From positions 62,001 through 126,000 of the forward strand of contig NZ_FNON01000006.1 of the NCBI RefSeq assembly GCF_900107045.1: DNA of 64,000 bases, read 5' to 3'. The position numbers and the translations under genes are program-made. Shown one piece after another: positions 7,873-17,221 of the stretch. Under the pieces are notes generated by a model. That model saw only the letters and a program-made list of their open reading frames with translations, had not been told where the DNA came from and searched no databases. Source of the stretch: Amycolatopsis xylanica (GTDB lineage: Bacteria; Actinomycetota; Actinomycetes; Mycobacteriales; Pseudonocardiaceae). Within the stretch, counting starts at the first letter, position 1, and every line of letters starts with the position of its first letter.

Positions 7873-8606
7873 CCCAAGCTCCGGAAGTCATTTTCGACGA
7901 GGACATCGTCGCGAAGGCCGAGAACCTGATCGCGCGCTACCCGCAGTCGCGGTCGGCGCTGCTGCCGATGCTGCACCTGGTGCAGTCGGTGCAGGGGTAC
8001 GTCAGCCAGGAGGGGATTTCCTTCTGTGCCACGCAACTCGGCCTCTCCGACGCCGAGGTCAGCGCGGTCGCGACGTTCTACACCATGTACAAGCGCCGCC
8101 CGTGCGGCGAGCACCTGGTGAGCGTCTGCACCAACACGCTGTGCGCGGCCATGGGCGGCGACGCGATCTACAAGAAGCTCCAGACGCACCTCGGGTCCGA
8201 GGAGAAGCCGTTGGGGCACAACGAGACCGCGGGCGAGCCCAACACGCCGGGCTCGATCACGCTGGAGCACGCCGAGTGCCTCGCGGCCTGCGACCTCGCC
8301 CCGGTGATCCAGGTCAACTACGAGTACTTCGACAACCAGACCGAGGACAAGGCCGTCGCGCTGGTCGACGCGTTGCAGGCTGGCAAGAAGCCGCAGCCGA
8401 CGCGTGGCGCGCCGCTGACCGACTTCAAGGGTGCCGAACTGCAGCTCGCCGGGTTCTTCCCGGACGACCCGGTCCAGTACCGCGCGGACATCGACGGTCC
8501 TTCGCAGGCCGTCGAAACGCTGCGCGGCGCGCAGGTCGCGCAGGAGCGCGGCTGGACCGCTCCGGTCATGGACGACGTTCCGCTGCCTGAGGTGGAGAAG
8601 AAGTAA
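7869..8606 (+). CDS. nuoE: NADH-quinone oxidoreductase subunit E
   Basis: A 245-residue thioredoxin-fold subunit of the NADH-dehydrogenase module. The [2Fe-2S] cluster N1a ligands are C87, C92, C137 and C141 (CTNTLC, then ECLAAC), the standard CX4C...CX3C pattern. It is about 80 residues longer than E. coli NuoE because of a C-terminal tail (from about 175) of unknown role, seen in other actinobacterial homologues. Starts in ATGA overlap with nuoD and ends in TAATG overlap with nuoF. Confidence 0.95.
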   Translation: MTQAPEVIFDEDIVAKAENLIARYPQSRSALLPMLHLVQSVQGYVSQEGISFCATQLGLSDAEVSAVATFYTMYKRRPCGEHLVSVCTNTLCAAMGGDAIYKKLQTHLGSEEKPLGHNETAGEPNTPGSITLEHAECLAACDLAPVIQVNYEYFDNQTEDKAVALVDALQAGKKPQPTRGAPLTDFKGAELQLAGFFPDDPVQYRADIDGPSQAVETLRGAQVAQERGWTAPVMDDVPLPEVEKK

Positions 8607-9886
8607 TGGCTGATCCCATCACGCCGGTGCTGACCAAGCGCTGGCTCTCTCCCAAGTCCTGGACGATCCAGTCCTACGAAGCGCTGGAGGGCTACACGGC
8701 CGTCCGCAAGGCGCTCAAGGGCACTCCCGAGCAGCTCGTGCAGCTGGTCAAGGACTCCGGCCTGCGTGGCCGTGGTGGCGCCGGCTTCCCGGCCGGCATC
8801 AAGTGGTCCTTCATGCCGCCGAACGAGGACAAGCCGCACTACCTGGTGATCAACGCCGACGAGGGCGAGCCGGGTACCTGCAAGGACATCCCGCTGATGA
8901 TGGCGGACCCGCACTCGCTGATCGAGGGCTGCATCATCGCCTCGTACGCGATGCGCTCGCACCACTGCTTCATCTACGTCCGAGGCGAGGCGCTGCACTG
9001 CATCCGGCGCTTGAACGCGGCCGTGCGCGAGGCCTACGACGCCGGGTACCTCGGCATCGACATCCTCAAGTCCGGCTTCGACCTGGACATCACGGTCCAC
9101 GCGGGCGCCGGCGCGTACATCTGCGGTGAAGAGACCGCGCTGCTCGACTCGCTGGAAGGCCGTCGCGGCCAGCCGCGGCTCAAGCCGCCGTTCCCCGCGG
9201 CCGCCGGCCTCTACGCCGCGCCGACCACGGTCAACAACGTCGAGACCATCGCCAGCGCGCCGTTCATCGTCAACGGCGGCTCGGACTGGTTCCGCCAGAT
9301 GGGCCGCGAGAAGTCGCCAGGCCCCAAGATCTACTCGATCTCGGGACACGTCGAGAAGCCCGGCCAGTACGAGTGCCCGCTCGGCACCACGCTGCGCGAG
9401 CTGCTCGACATGGCAGGTGGCATGAAGGACGGCATCCCGCTGAAGTTCTGGACGCCGGGTGGCTCGTCGACGCCGATGTTCACCGCCGAGCACCTCGATG
9501 TCCCGCTGGACTTCGAAGGCGCGGCGGAAGCCGGTTCCATGCTCGGCACGACGGCCGTGCAGGTGTTCAACGAGACGGTTTCCGTGCCGTGGGCCGTGAT
9601 GAAGTGGACGCAGTTCTACGAGCACGAGTCCTGCGGCAAGTGCACCCCGTGCCGTGAGGGCACGTACTGGCTGGCGCAGATCCTGGAGCGGATGGTCGAC
9701 GGCAAGGGCACCGAGGAGGACATCGACACCCTCCTCGACGTCTGCGACAACATCCTCGGCCGCTCGTTCTGCGCGCTCGGTGACGGCGCCGTCTCGCCGA
9801 TCACCAGTGGCATCAAGTACTTCCGCGACGAGTTCCTGGCGTTGTGCGAGACGAACAAGCGCGAACTGGTTGGGGCAGAAGCATGA
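8606..9886 (+). CDS. nuoF: NADH-quinone oxidoreductase subunit F
   Basis: A 426-residue flavoprotein that oxidises NADH through FMN. The glycine-rich nucleotide loop GLRGRGGAGFPAG lies at 52-64 and the GEEPGTC-like segment is NADEGEPGTCKD. N3 [4Fe-4S] ligands are C343, C346 and C349 (SCGKCTPC) plus C389 (RSFCALGD). Full family length. The start codon shares a base with the nuoE stop, and the end overlaps nuoG by 4 bp. Confidence 0.96.
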   Translation: MADPITPVLTKRWLSPKSWTIQSYEALEGYTAVRKALKGTPEQLVQLVKDSGLRGRGGAGFPAGIKWSFMPPNEDKPHYLVINADEGEPGTCKDIPLMMADPHSLIEGCIIASYAMRSHHCFIYVRGEALHCIRRLNAAVREAYDAGYLGIDILKSGFDLDITVHAGAGAYICGEETALLDSLEGRRGQPRLKPPFPAAAGLYAAPTTVNNVETIASAPFIVNGGSDWFRQMGREKSPGPKIYSISGHVEKPGQYECPLGTTLRELLDMAGGMKDGIPLKFWTPGGSSTPMFTAEHLDVPLDFEGAAEAGSMLGTTAVQVFNETVSVPWAVMKWTQFYEHESCGKCTPCREGTYWLAQILERMVDGKGTEEDIDTLLDVCDNILGRSFCALGDGAVSPITSGIKYFRDEFLALCETNKRELVGAEA

Positions 9887-12318
9887 CGATGGCGCCAGAA
9901 GAGCCGAAGACCGAGACGCCGGTCCCCGAGGGCCACGTCAAGCTGGTCATCGACGGCGAAGAGGTCATCGCGCCCAAGGGCGAGCTGCTGATCCGCACGG
10001 CCGAGCGCCTCGGCACGGTCATCCCCCGGTTCTGCGACCACCCGCTGCTCGACCCGGCTGGCGCCTGCCGCCAGTGCCTGGTCGAGGTCGAGATGGGTGG
10101 CCGTCCGATGCCGAAGCCGCAGGCCTCGTGCACCATGACGGTCGCCGACGGCATGGTCGTGAAGACCCAGCTGACCTCGGCCGTCGCCGACAAGGCGCAG
10201 CAGGGCGTGATGGAGCTGCTGCTCATCAACCACCCGCTCGACTGCCCGATCTGCGACAAGGGCGGTGAGTGCCCGCTGCAGAACCAGGCGCTGGCACACG
10301 GCCGCGCCGAGTCGCGGTTCGTCGACACCAAGCGGACGTTCCAGAAGCCGCTGCCCATCTCGTCGCAGGTGCTGCTGGACCGGGAACGCTGCGTGCTCTG
10401 CCAGCGCTGCACCCGGTTCTCGCGCGAGATCGCCGGTGACCCGTTCATCGAGCTGCTCGAGCGCGGCGCGCACCAGCAGATCGGCACCGCCGAGACCGCT
10501 GACGTGCTGGACCTGGCTTCCCGTACGACTTCCGGCCAGCCGTTCCAGTCGTACTTCTCCGGCAACGTCATCCAGATCTGCCCGGTCGGCGCGCTGACCA
10601 GCGCGGCGTACCGGTTCCGCTCGCGGCCGTTCGACCTGGTGTCCTCGCCGAGCGTGTGTGAGCACTGCTCTTCGGGGTGCGCCGAGCGGACCGACTTCCG
10701 CCGCGGCAAGGTCACCCGCAAGCTCGCCGGTGACGACCCGCAGGTCAACGAGGAATGGCTGTGCGACAAGGGCCGGTTCGCGTTCCGGTACGCGCAGGCC
10801 GCCGACCGGATCCGCCGCCCGCAGGTGCGCAACCAGGAGACCGGCAAGCTCGAAGAGGCCTCGTGGACGGACGCGCTGCGCGCGGCCGCCGCCGGTCTGC
10901 TGAAGGCCCGTGACGGCAAGGGCGTCGGCGTGCTGCCCGGCGGCCGCCTGACCGTCGAGGACGCGTACGCGTACTCGAAGTTCGCGCGGATCGCTTTGCG
11001 CACCAACGACATCGACTACCGCGCGCGTGCGCACTCCGCGGAGGAGCTCGACTTCCTCAGCTCGCGGATCATCGGCACCACGCCGGTCGACGGGGTCACC
11101 TTCGCCGGGATCGAGAAGTCGCGCACCGTGCTGTGCGTGGCCTTCGAGCCCGAGGACGAGGCGCCGATCGTGTTCCTGCGGCTGCGCAAGGCGGCTCGCA
11201 AGAACCGCACCCGCGTCGTCCACTTGGGACAGTGGACGACCTCGTCTGTCGAGAAGACCTTCGGCGAGCTGCTGGCCTGCGTGCCGGGCGGCGAGGCCGC
11301 GGCGCTCGACGGGATCGCCCAGCACGCGCAGGACCTCGACCAGGCGCTCTCCGGCGACGGTGCGGTGATCCTGGTCGGCGAGCGTGCCGCCGAGGTGCCC
11401 GGGCTGTTCTCCGCGGTGCACCGGCTGGCCGAGCGCACCGGCGCCAAGGTCGCGTGGATCCCGCGTCGTGCGGGTGAGCGCGGCGCGCTGGAGGCGGGCG
11501 CCGTGCCGACGCCGCTGAGCGAGGACGTCGCGAAGGCCTGGGGTGCGACGCTTCCGGCCGAAGCGGGCCGCGACCTCAACGGCATCATCGCCGCCGCGGC
11601 CGACGGCCAGCTCGACGGCCTGCTCGTCGGCGGGGTCGACCCCTATGACCTGCCGGACCCCGAGCAGGCCTTGGTCGCGCTGGAAGCCGCGTTCGTCGTC
11701 AGCCTCGAACTACGCCCGAGCGCGGTCACCGAGGTCGCCGACGTGATCCTCCCGATCGCCCCGGCGGTCGAGAAGGCGGGCACCTACCTGAACTGGGAAG
11801 GCCGCGAGCGCCCGTTCGACGTCACCCTCGAAGGCACCGGCGCGCTGTCGGACTGCCGGGTCCTCGACACTCTCGCGGTCGAGATGGACGCCGACATCTT
11901 CACGCAGACGCCCGCCGCCTCGTTCGCTGACTTCGCGAAGGTCCGCGCCGGGATCAAGCCCACCAACTCCCCGGTGGTGCTGGACGGCGTGGCTCCGGCC
12001 GCTTCGGCGGGCGCGGGACAGGCCGTGCTGAGCACCTGGAAGCAGTTGCTGGGCAACGGTTCGCTCCAGGTCGACGAGCCGCACCTCAAGGGCACGCAGC
12101 GGCCGGCGGTCGCGCGGGTCTCCGAGGCGACGGCGAAGGGGCTTGGCGGCAGCGTCAAGGTTTCGACCGAGCGCGGCGCGATCACGCTGCCGCTGGTGGT
12201 CGCGGATCTGCCGGACGGCGTCGTCTGGCTCCCGTCCGATTCGGACGGTTCCGAGGTCCGCCGGACGCTCGGCGCCGGACACGGCTCCGTCGTGAGCATC
12301 ACGGGAGGTGAAGCGTGA
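9883..12318 (+). CDS. nuoG: NADH-quinone oxidoreductase subunit G
   Basis: An 811-residue Fe-S subunit that carries electrons from NuoE/F to the quinone module. The N-terminal ferredoxin domain binds N1b (C51, C62, C65, C83). N5 is ligated by H117 with C121, C124 and C130, and N4 by C170, C173, C176 and a later CPVG cysteine. A molybdopterin-type domain follows, opening with CEHCSSGC (C259, C262, C266) and a WLCDKG cysteine, the ligand set of the extra cluster N7 found in some bacteria. The frame is open upstream, but ATG 9883 overlaps the nuoF stop. Confidence 0.95.
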   Translation: MTMAPEEPKTETPVPEGHVKLVIDGEEVIAPKGELLIRTAERLGTVIPRFCDHPLLDPAGACRQCLVEVEMGGRPMPKPQASCTMTVADGMVVKTQLTSAVADKAQQGVMELLLINHPLDCPICDKGGECPLQNQALAHGRAESRFVDTKRTFQKPLPISSQVLLDRERCVLCQRCTRFSREIAGDPFIELLERGAHQQIGTAETADVLDLASRTTSGQPFQSYFSGNVIQICPVGALTSAAYRFRSRPFDLVSSPSVCEHCSSGCAERTDFRRGKVTRKLAGDDPQVNEEWLCDKGRFAFRYAQAADRIRRPQVRNQETGKLEEASWTDALRAAAAGLLKARDGKGVGVLPGGRLTVEDAYAYSKFARIALRTNDIDYRARAHSAEELDFLSSRIIGTTPVDGVTFAGIEKSRTVLCVAFEPEDEAPIVFLRLRKAARKNRTRVVHLGQWTTSSVEKTFGELLACVPGGEAAALDGIAQHAQDLDQALSGDGAVILVGERAAEVPGLFSAVHRLAERTGAKVAWIPRRAGERGALEAGAVPTPLSEDVAKAWGATLPAEAGRDLNGIIAAAADGQLDGLLVGGVDPYDLPDPEQALVALEAAFVVSLELRPSAVTEVADVILPIAPAVEKAGTYLNWEGRERPFDVTLEGTGALSDCRVLDTLAVEMDADIFTQTPAASFADFAKVRAGIKPTNSPVVLDGVAPAASAGAGQAVLSTWKQLLGNGSLQVDEPHLKGTQRPAVARVSEATAKGLGGSVKVSTERGAITLPLVVADLPDGVVWLPSDSDGSEVRRTLGAGHGSVVSITGGEA

Positions 12319-13658
12319 CCGGAATGTTCCTCGCCCAGGCGCCGGATCACCTGACAAGGGCCCAGCTGCTGGCGAACGATCCGTGGTGGCTGACGCTGAT
12401 CAAGGCCGTCATCATCCTGCTGATCGGCCCGATCCTGACGATCCTGCTGATCGTCTGGGAGCGCAAGGCGGTCGGCCGGATGCAGAACCGGCCGGGCCCC
12501 AACCGGGTCGGCCCGAACGGCTACCTGCAGTCATTGGCCGACGCGATCAAGCTCCCGTTCAAGGAGCAGATCATCCCGGACACGGCCGACCGCAAGGTGT
12601 ACTTCCTCGCGCCGGTCATCTGCGTGGTGCCTTCGCTCATCGCGCTCTCGGCCATCCCGTTCGGCCCCGAGGTGTCGATCTTCGGCCACCGCACGGTGCT
12701 GCAGCTGATGGAACTCCCGGTCGGCGTGCTGGTGATCCTCGCCTGCTCCTCGATCGGCGTGTACGGGATCGTGCTGGCGGGCTGGGCATCCGGCTCGCCG
12801 TATCCGCTGCTCGGCGGGCTCCGCTCGGCCGCGCAGGTCATCTCGTACGAGATCGCGATGGGTCTGTCGATCGTCGCGGTCATCCTGTACTCGGGCTCGA
12901 TGGCCACCGGTGACATCGTCAACGCGCAGGCACACGGCTGGTACTTCTACATCCTGCCGGTCAGTTTCGTGATCTACGCGATCTCGATGGTCGGCGAGAC
13001 CAACCGCGCGCCGTTCGACCTCCCCGAGGCCGAATCCGAGCTGGTCGGCGGTTTCCACACCGAGTACAGCTCGATGAAGTTCGCGATGTTCTTCCTCGCC
13101 GAGTACGTGAACATGGTGATCGTCTCGTCGTTCGCGGTGACGCTGTTCCTCGGCGGCTACCTGTTCCCGTTCGTCGGCGCGGACCACGCGCTCAACCAGG
13201 GCTGGTTGCCGCTGATCTGGTTCGGCGCCAAGTTGTTCCTGCTGCTGTTCGGGTTCATCTGGCTGCGCGGCACGCTGCCGCGGCTGCGCTACGACCAGTT
13301 CATGCGGCTGGGCTGGAAGGTCCTCGTCCCGCTGAACCTGGTCTGGATCCTCGCGGTCACCGCGATCCGCGCGGTCAACCGCTCCGGTGGCTGGGGCACA
13401 CCGTCGATTCTGATCGCCATCTTCGTGGCGGTGGTCTTCGTCATCGTGCTTTCGATGCTCTTGCCTGCCAGGGTGGCACCGGACGACGACTACGTGCCGA
13501 TCACCGGCGGCGGATTCCCGTTGCCACCACTGGATCTCGAGATCCCGGACGAGACACCGCGGCAGAAGGCCGCCGCCAAGGCGCTCAAGAAGGCTGCCAA
13601 GCGCAAGCCCGCCGAGGTCTCGGCAGTGAAGGAAGAGGCGGACAATGGGGTTTCTTGA
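12315..13658 (+). CDS. nuoH: NADH-quinone oxidoreductase subunit H
   Basis: A 447-residue membrane subunit at the junction of the two arms, helping form the quinone entry tunnel. It has about eight to nine hydrophobic helices and the conserved ERKAVGRMQNRPGPNRVGP and ETNRAPFDLPEAESELV segments. The last ~60 residues are a charged Lys/Ala-rich cytoplasmic tail, longer than in E. coli. GTG start overlapping the nuoG stop; the 3' end overlaps nuoI by 14 bp. Confidence 0.95.
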   Translation: MTGMFLAQAPDHLTRAQLLANDPWWLTLIKAVIILLIGPILTILLIVWERKAVGRMQNRPGPNRVGPNGYLQSLADAIKLPFKEQIIPDTADRKVYFLAPVICVVPSLIALSAIPFGPEVSIFGHRTVLQLMELPVGVLVILACSSIGVYGIVLAGWASGSPYPLLGGLRSAAQVISYEIAMGLSIVAVILYSGSMATGDIVNAQAHGWYFYILPVSFVIYAISMVGETNRAPFDLPEAESELVGGFHTEYSSMKFAMFFLAEYVNMVIVSSFAVTLFLGGYLFPFVGADHALNQGWLPLIWFGAKLFLLLFGFIWLRGTLPRLRYDQFMRLGWKVLVPLNLVWILAVTAIRAVNRSGGWGTPSILIAIFVAVVFVIVLSMLLPARVAPDDDYVPITGGGFPLPPLDLEIPDETPRQKAAAKALKKAAKRKPAEVSAVKEEADNGVS

Positions 13659-14172
13659 TCCCGTAAAGGGTTTCGGCGTCACCTTCGCCATGATGTTCAA
13701 GAAGGTGGCCACCGAGGAGTACCCGGAGGCAGGCGCCCCGGCGGCACCGCGGTACCACGGCAGGCACCAGCTGAACCGGCACCCGGACGGGCTGGAGAAG
13801 TGTGTCGGCTGCGAGCTGTGCGCGTGGGCCTGCCCGGCGGACGCGATCTTCGTCGAAGGCGGCGACAACACCGAAGAGGCGCGGTACTCGCCCGGTGAGC
13901 GGTACGGCAAGGACTACCAGATCAACTACCTGCGCTGCATCGGCTGCGGGTTGTGCGTCGAGGCCTGCCCGACCCGGTCACTGACGATGATCAACTTCTA
14001 CGAGCTCGCCGACGACGACCGCCAGCGGCTCATCTACACCAAGGAAGACCTGCTCGCTCCGTTGCTTTCGGGTATGGAGCAGCCGCCGCACCCGATGCGG
14101 CTCGGCGAGAACGAGCAGGACTACTACGTGAACGGCCCCGAGCTGGCTCTCAAGCAGGAGGCTGGACAGTGA
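13645..14172 (+). CDS. nuoI: NADH-quinone oxidoreductase subunit I
   Basis: A 175-residue 8Fe ferredoxin-type subunit passing electrons to N2. Clusters N6a and N6b are bound by C53-C56-C59-C63 (CVGCELCAWACP) and C98-C101-C104-C108 (CIGCGLCVEACP). The N-terminal amphipathic helix and the 4Fe-4S spacing are standard. The C-terminus overlaps nuoJ as GTGA. Confidence 0.96.
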   Translation: MGFLDPVKGFGVTFAMMFKKVATEEYPEAGAPAAPRYHGRHQLNRHPDGLEKCVGCELCAWACPADAIFVEGGDNTEEARYSPGERYGKDYQINYLRCIGCGLCVEACPTRSLTMINFYELADDDRQRLIYTKEDLLAPLLSGMEQPPHPMRLGENEQDYYVNGPELALKQEAGQ

Positions 14173-15014
14173 TCGCCGCTTTCCTGGCACAGGCGCCCGC
14201 CGTCGACGCCACCGTCTCCGGTGCCGAGGCCGCCGCGTTCTGGGTGCTCGGCCCGCTCGCGCTGCTCGGCGCGCTGGGCATGATCTTCTCCCGCAACGCC
14301 GTGCACTCGGCGCTGTGGCTGGTGCTGACCATGCTCTCGCTCGGTCTGCTCTACATGATCCAGCAGGCGCCGTTCCTCGGCTTCACGCAGATCATCGTGT
14401 ACACCGGCGCGATCATGATGCTGTTCCTGTTCGTGCTGATGCTGGTCGGCAAGGAAGCCTCCGACTCGGTCGTCGAAGTGCTCAGGGGACAGCGGCTCGC
14501 CGCCGCGGTGCTCGGCATCGGCCTGGCGGGCCTGCTGGCCGCCGGCCTCACCCGCGCGCTCGCGAACGTCACCCCGGCTCCGCTGCTCGACCCGGCGTCG
14601 CCGCAGGGCGGTGGCCCGGCCGGGCTCGGGAAGCTGATCTTCACCGACTACCTGTTCCCGTTCGAGCTGACCTCGGCGCTGCTGATCACCGCCGCGATCG
14701 GCGCGATGGTGCTCGCGTTCACCGACCGGCACGGCAAGGGCGGCAAGCTCAACCAGAAGGAACTGGTGGTGCTGCGCTTCACCGGCGAGCACGACCGGCC
14801 GTCGCCGCTGCCCGGCCCCGGTGTCTTCGCCACGGCCAACTCGGTCGCCACCCCGGCGCTGCTGCCGGACGGCTCGGTCGCCCCGGAATCGCTGTCGGCG
14901 CTCATCGAGTCCACCGCGGCCACCCGGCTCGAGGCCGAGCGCAAGCAGGTCGCCGGTGACGAACCCAAGGCGGACGCGCACGCGCTCGTCGGCAAAGAAG
15001 GGGACGGCAAGTGA
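14169..15014 (+). CDS. nuoJ: NADH-quinone oxidoreductase subunit J
   Basis: A 281-residue membrane subunit with five hydrophobic helices. MIFSRNAVHSALWLVL and the YTGAIMMLFLFVLML helix, which holds the pi-bulge region, are conserved. It is about 100 residues longer than E. coli NuoJ because of a hydrophilic tail (from about 200), usual in actinobacteria. The frame is open upstream within nuoI; GTG 14169, overlapping the nuoI stop, is chosen. Confidence 0.93.
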   Translation: MIAAFLAQAPAVDATVSGAEAAAFWVLGPLALLGALGMIFSRNAVHSALWLVLTMLSLGLLYMIQQAPFLGFTQIIVYTGAIMMLFLFVLMLVGKEASDSVVEVLRGQRLAAAVLGIGLAGLLAAGLTRALANVTPAPLLDPASPQGGGPAGLGKLIFTDYLFPFELTSALLITAAIGAMVLAFTDRHGKGGKLNQKELVVLRFTGEHDRPSPLPGPGVFATANSVATPALLPDGSVAPESLSALIESTAATRLEAERKQVAGDEPKADAHALVGKEGDGK

Positions 15015-15310
15015 CCCCCACGTACTACCTGCTGCTTTCGGCGCTGCTGTTCTCGATCGGCTGCGTCGGCGTGCTCGTGCGGCGCAACGCGATCGTCGTG
15101 TTCATGTGCATCGAGCTCATGCTCAACGCGGTGAACCTCTCGCTGGTGACGTTCTCCCGGATCAACGGCGGGCTCGACGGCCAGATCATGGCGTTCTTCG
15201 TGATGGTCGTCGCGGCCGCCGAGGTCGTGGTCGGACTGGCGATCATCATGTCGATCTTCCGCACCCGGCGCTCGGCCTCGGTCGACGACACCAACCTGCT
15301 GAAGTACTAG
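15011..15310 (+). CDS. nuoK: NADH-quinone oxidoreductase subunit K
   Basis: A 99-residue, three-helix proton-channel subunit. The two functionally important intramembrane glutamates lie in MCIELMLNAVNL and in VAAAEVVVGLAI. GTG start overlaps the nuoJ stop. A 15-bp gap precedes nuoL. Confidence 0.95.
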   Translation: MTPTYYLLLSALLFSIGCVGVLVRRNAIVVFMCIELMLNAVNLSLVTFSRINGGLDGQIMAFFVMVVAAAEVVVGLAIIMSIFRTRRSASVDDTNLLKY

Positions 15311-15325
15311 GGGCGTGTGTAAACA

Positions 15326-17221
15326 GTGACCGCATCATCGTGGCTGTTGGTGGCCTTCCCCGCCCTCGGCGCGCTCATCCTGCTGGCCGGAGGCAAGCGG
15401 ACCAACGCTTGGGGCCACCTGCTCGGCTGTGCCACCGTTTCGCTGTCCTTCGTGTACGGCGTCCTGCTGTACTTCACGGCCGACACCGCGTCCACTGTGG
15501 ACACGAAGTTGTTCTCGTGGATCCCGGTGACCCAGCTGCAGGTCGACTTCGGACTGCGGGTCGACGCGCTGTCGTTGACCTTCGTGCTGCTGATCACCGG
15601 CGTCGGCTCGCTGATCCACTTCTACTCGATCGGCTACATGGCCGAGGACGACGGGCGGCGCCGGTTCTTCGGCTACCTGAACCTCTTCGTCGCCTCGATG
15701 CTGATCCTGGTGCTGGGCAACAGCTTCGTGACGCTGTACCTCGGCTGGGAAGGCGTGGGTCTCGCCTCGTACCTGCTCATCGGCTGGTACCAGGACCGCC
15801 CGTCCGCCGCGACCGCGGCCAAGAAGGCGTTCCTGATGAACCGCGTCGGTGACGTCGGGCTGGCGCTGGCGATCTTCCTGATGTTCAAGTATGTCGGCAG
15901 CACCGGGTACGCGGAGGTCTTCGCCGCGGTGGACAAGATCCCGCCGGGCGCGGTGACCGCGATCGCGATCCTGCTCCTGCTGGGCGCCTGCGGTAAGTCC
16001 GGCCAGTTCCCGCTGCAGGCCTGGCTGCCGGACGCGATGGAAGGCCCGACCCCGGTCTCGGCACTGATCCACGCGGCGACGATGGTCACCGCGGGCGTCT
16101 ACCTGGTGGCCCGGTCCAACGCGATCTTCAACGCCACCGAGGACGGCAGGCTGATCGTCACCTTGGTCGGTGCGGTCACGCTGCTCATCGGCGCGATCAT
16201 CGGCTGCGCGTACGACGACATCAAGAAGGTGCTCGCGTACTCGACCGTCAGCCAGATCGGTTACATGATGCTGGCGGTCGGCCTCGGGCCGTTCGGCTAC
16301 GCGCTCGGCATCATGCACCTGGTGGCGCACGGCTTCTTCAAGGCCGGGCTGTTCCTCGGCGCCGGTTCGGTCATGCACGCCATGAACGACGAAGTCGACA
16401 TGCGGAAGTTCGGCGGCCTGCGCAAGCACATGCCGACCACCTTCTGGACCTTCACGCTCGGCTACCTCGCGCTGATCGGTTTCCCGCTGCTGTCCGGTTT
16501 CTGGACCAAGGACGCGATCATCGAGGCCGCGCTCGCCGGAGAAGGCTGGCGTGGCTGGGTGTTCGGCGGCGCGTCGATCGTCGCCGCCGGGCTGACCGCC
16601 TTCTACATGACGCGCCTGATGCTCATGACCTTCTTCGGCAAGGAACGCTGGAAGGACATCAAGAGCACCGACGGCCGGGACTTCCACCCGCACGAGTCGC
16701 CCAAGGTGATGGCCGTCCCGATGATCATCCTGGCGATCGGCTCGGTCGGCGCAGGCGCGGTCTTCGCACTGGGCGACCGGTTCGCGCACTGGCTCACCCC
16801 GGTGGTCGGCGAGCTGAAGGAGGAGCACGGCCCGCTGCCCGCGATCGCGGTCACCGCCGTCACGCTGCTGTTCGTCGCGGTCGGCGTGCTGGCCGCGTGG
16901 GCGTTCGTCGGCCGCAAGGAGGTTCCGCTCGAGAAGCCGGAGCGGGTGTCCTTCCCGGTCCGCGCGGCTCGTAAGGACCTGTACGGCAACGTGCTCAACG
17001 AGACGCTGGTCGCCCGCCCCAGCACCTGGCTCGCCAGGGCGATGGTGTTCGTGGACAACAAGGGTGTCGACGGCGCGGTCAACGGTCTCGCCGCCTCACT
17101 CGGCGGCGGCTCGGGCAGGCTGCGCAGGCTCCAGACCGGGTTCGTCCGCTCCTACGCGCTGTCCATGCTCGGCGGTGCGTTCGTGCTCGTCGCCGCTCTC
17201 CTGCTGGTGAGGTTCTCATGA
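15326..17221 (+). CDS. nuoL: NADH-quinone oxidoreductase subunit L
   Basis: A 631-residue antiporter-like proton-pumping subunit with about 15-16 membrane helices and the long lateral helix near the C-terminus. The proton-channel motifs are recognisable: LGWEGVGLASYLLIGWY with the key Glu, and HAATMVTAGVYL with the loop Lys/His. GTG 15326 gives the expected short N-terminus. The 3' end overlaps nuoM by 4 bp. Confidence 0.95.
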   Translation: MTASSWLLVAFPALGALILLAGGKRTNAWGHLLGCATVSLSFVYGVLLYFTADTASTVDTKLFSWIPVTQLQVDFGLRVDALSLTFVLLITGVGSLIHFYSIGYMAEDDGRRRFFGYLNLFVASMLILVLGNSFVTLYLGWEGVGLASYLLIGWYQDRPSAATAAKKAFLMNRVGDVGLALAIFLMFKYVGSTGYAEVFAAVDKIPPGAVTAIAILLLLGACGKSGQFPLQAWLPDAMEGPTPVSALIHAATMVTAGVYLVARSNAIFNATEDGRLIVTLVGAVTLLIGAIIGCAYDDIKKVLAYSTVSQIGYMMLAVGLGPFGYALGIMHLVAHGFFKAGLFLGAGSVMHAMNDEVDMRKFGGLRKHMPTTFWTFTLGYLALIGFPLLSGFWTKDAIIEAALAGEGWRGWVFGGASIVAAGLTAFYMTRLMLMTFFGKERWKDIKSTDGRDFHPHESPKVMAVPMIILAIGSVGAGAVFALGDRFAHWLTPVVGELKEEHGPLPAIAVTAVTLLFVAVGVLAAWAFVGRKEVPLEKPERVSFPVRAARKDLYGNVLNETLVARPSTWLARAMVFVDNKGVDGAVNGLAASLGGGSGRLRRLQTGFVRSYALSMLGGAFVLVAALLLVRFS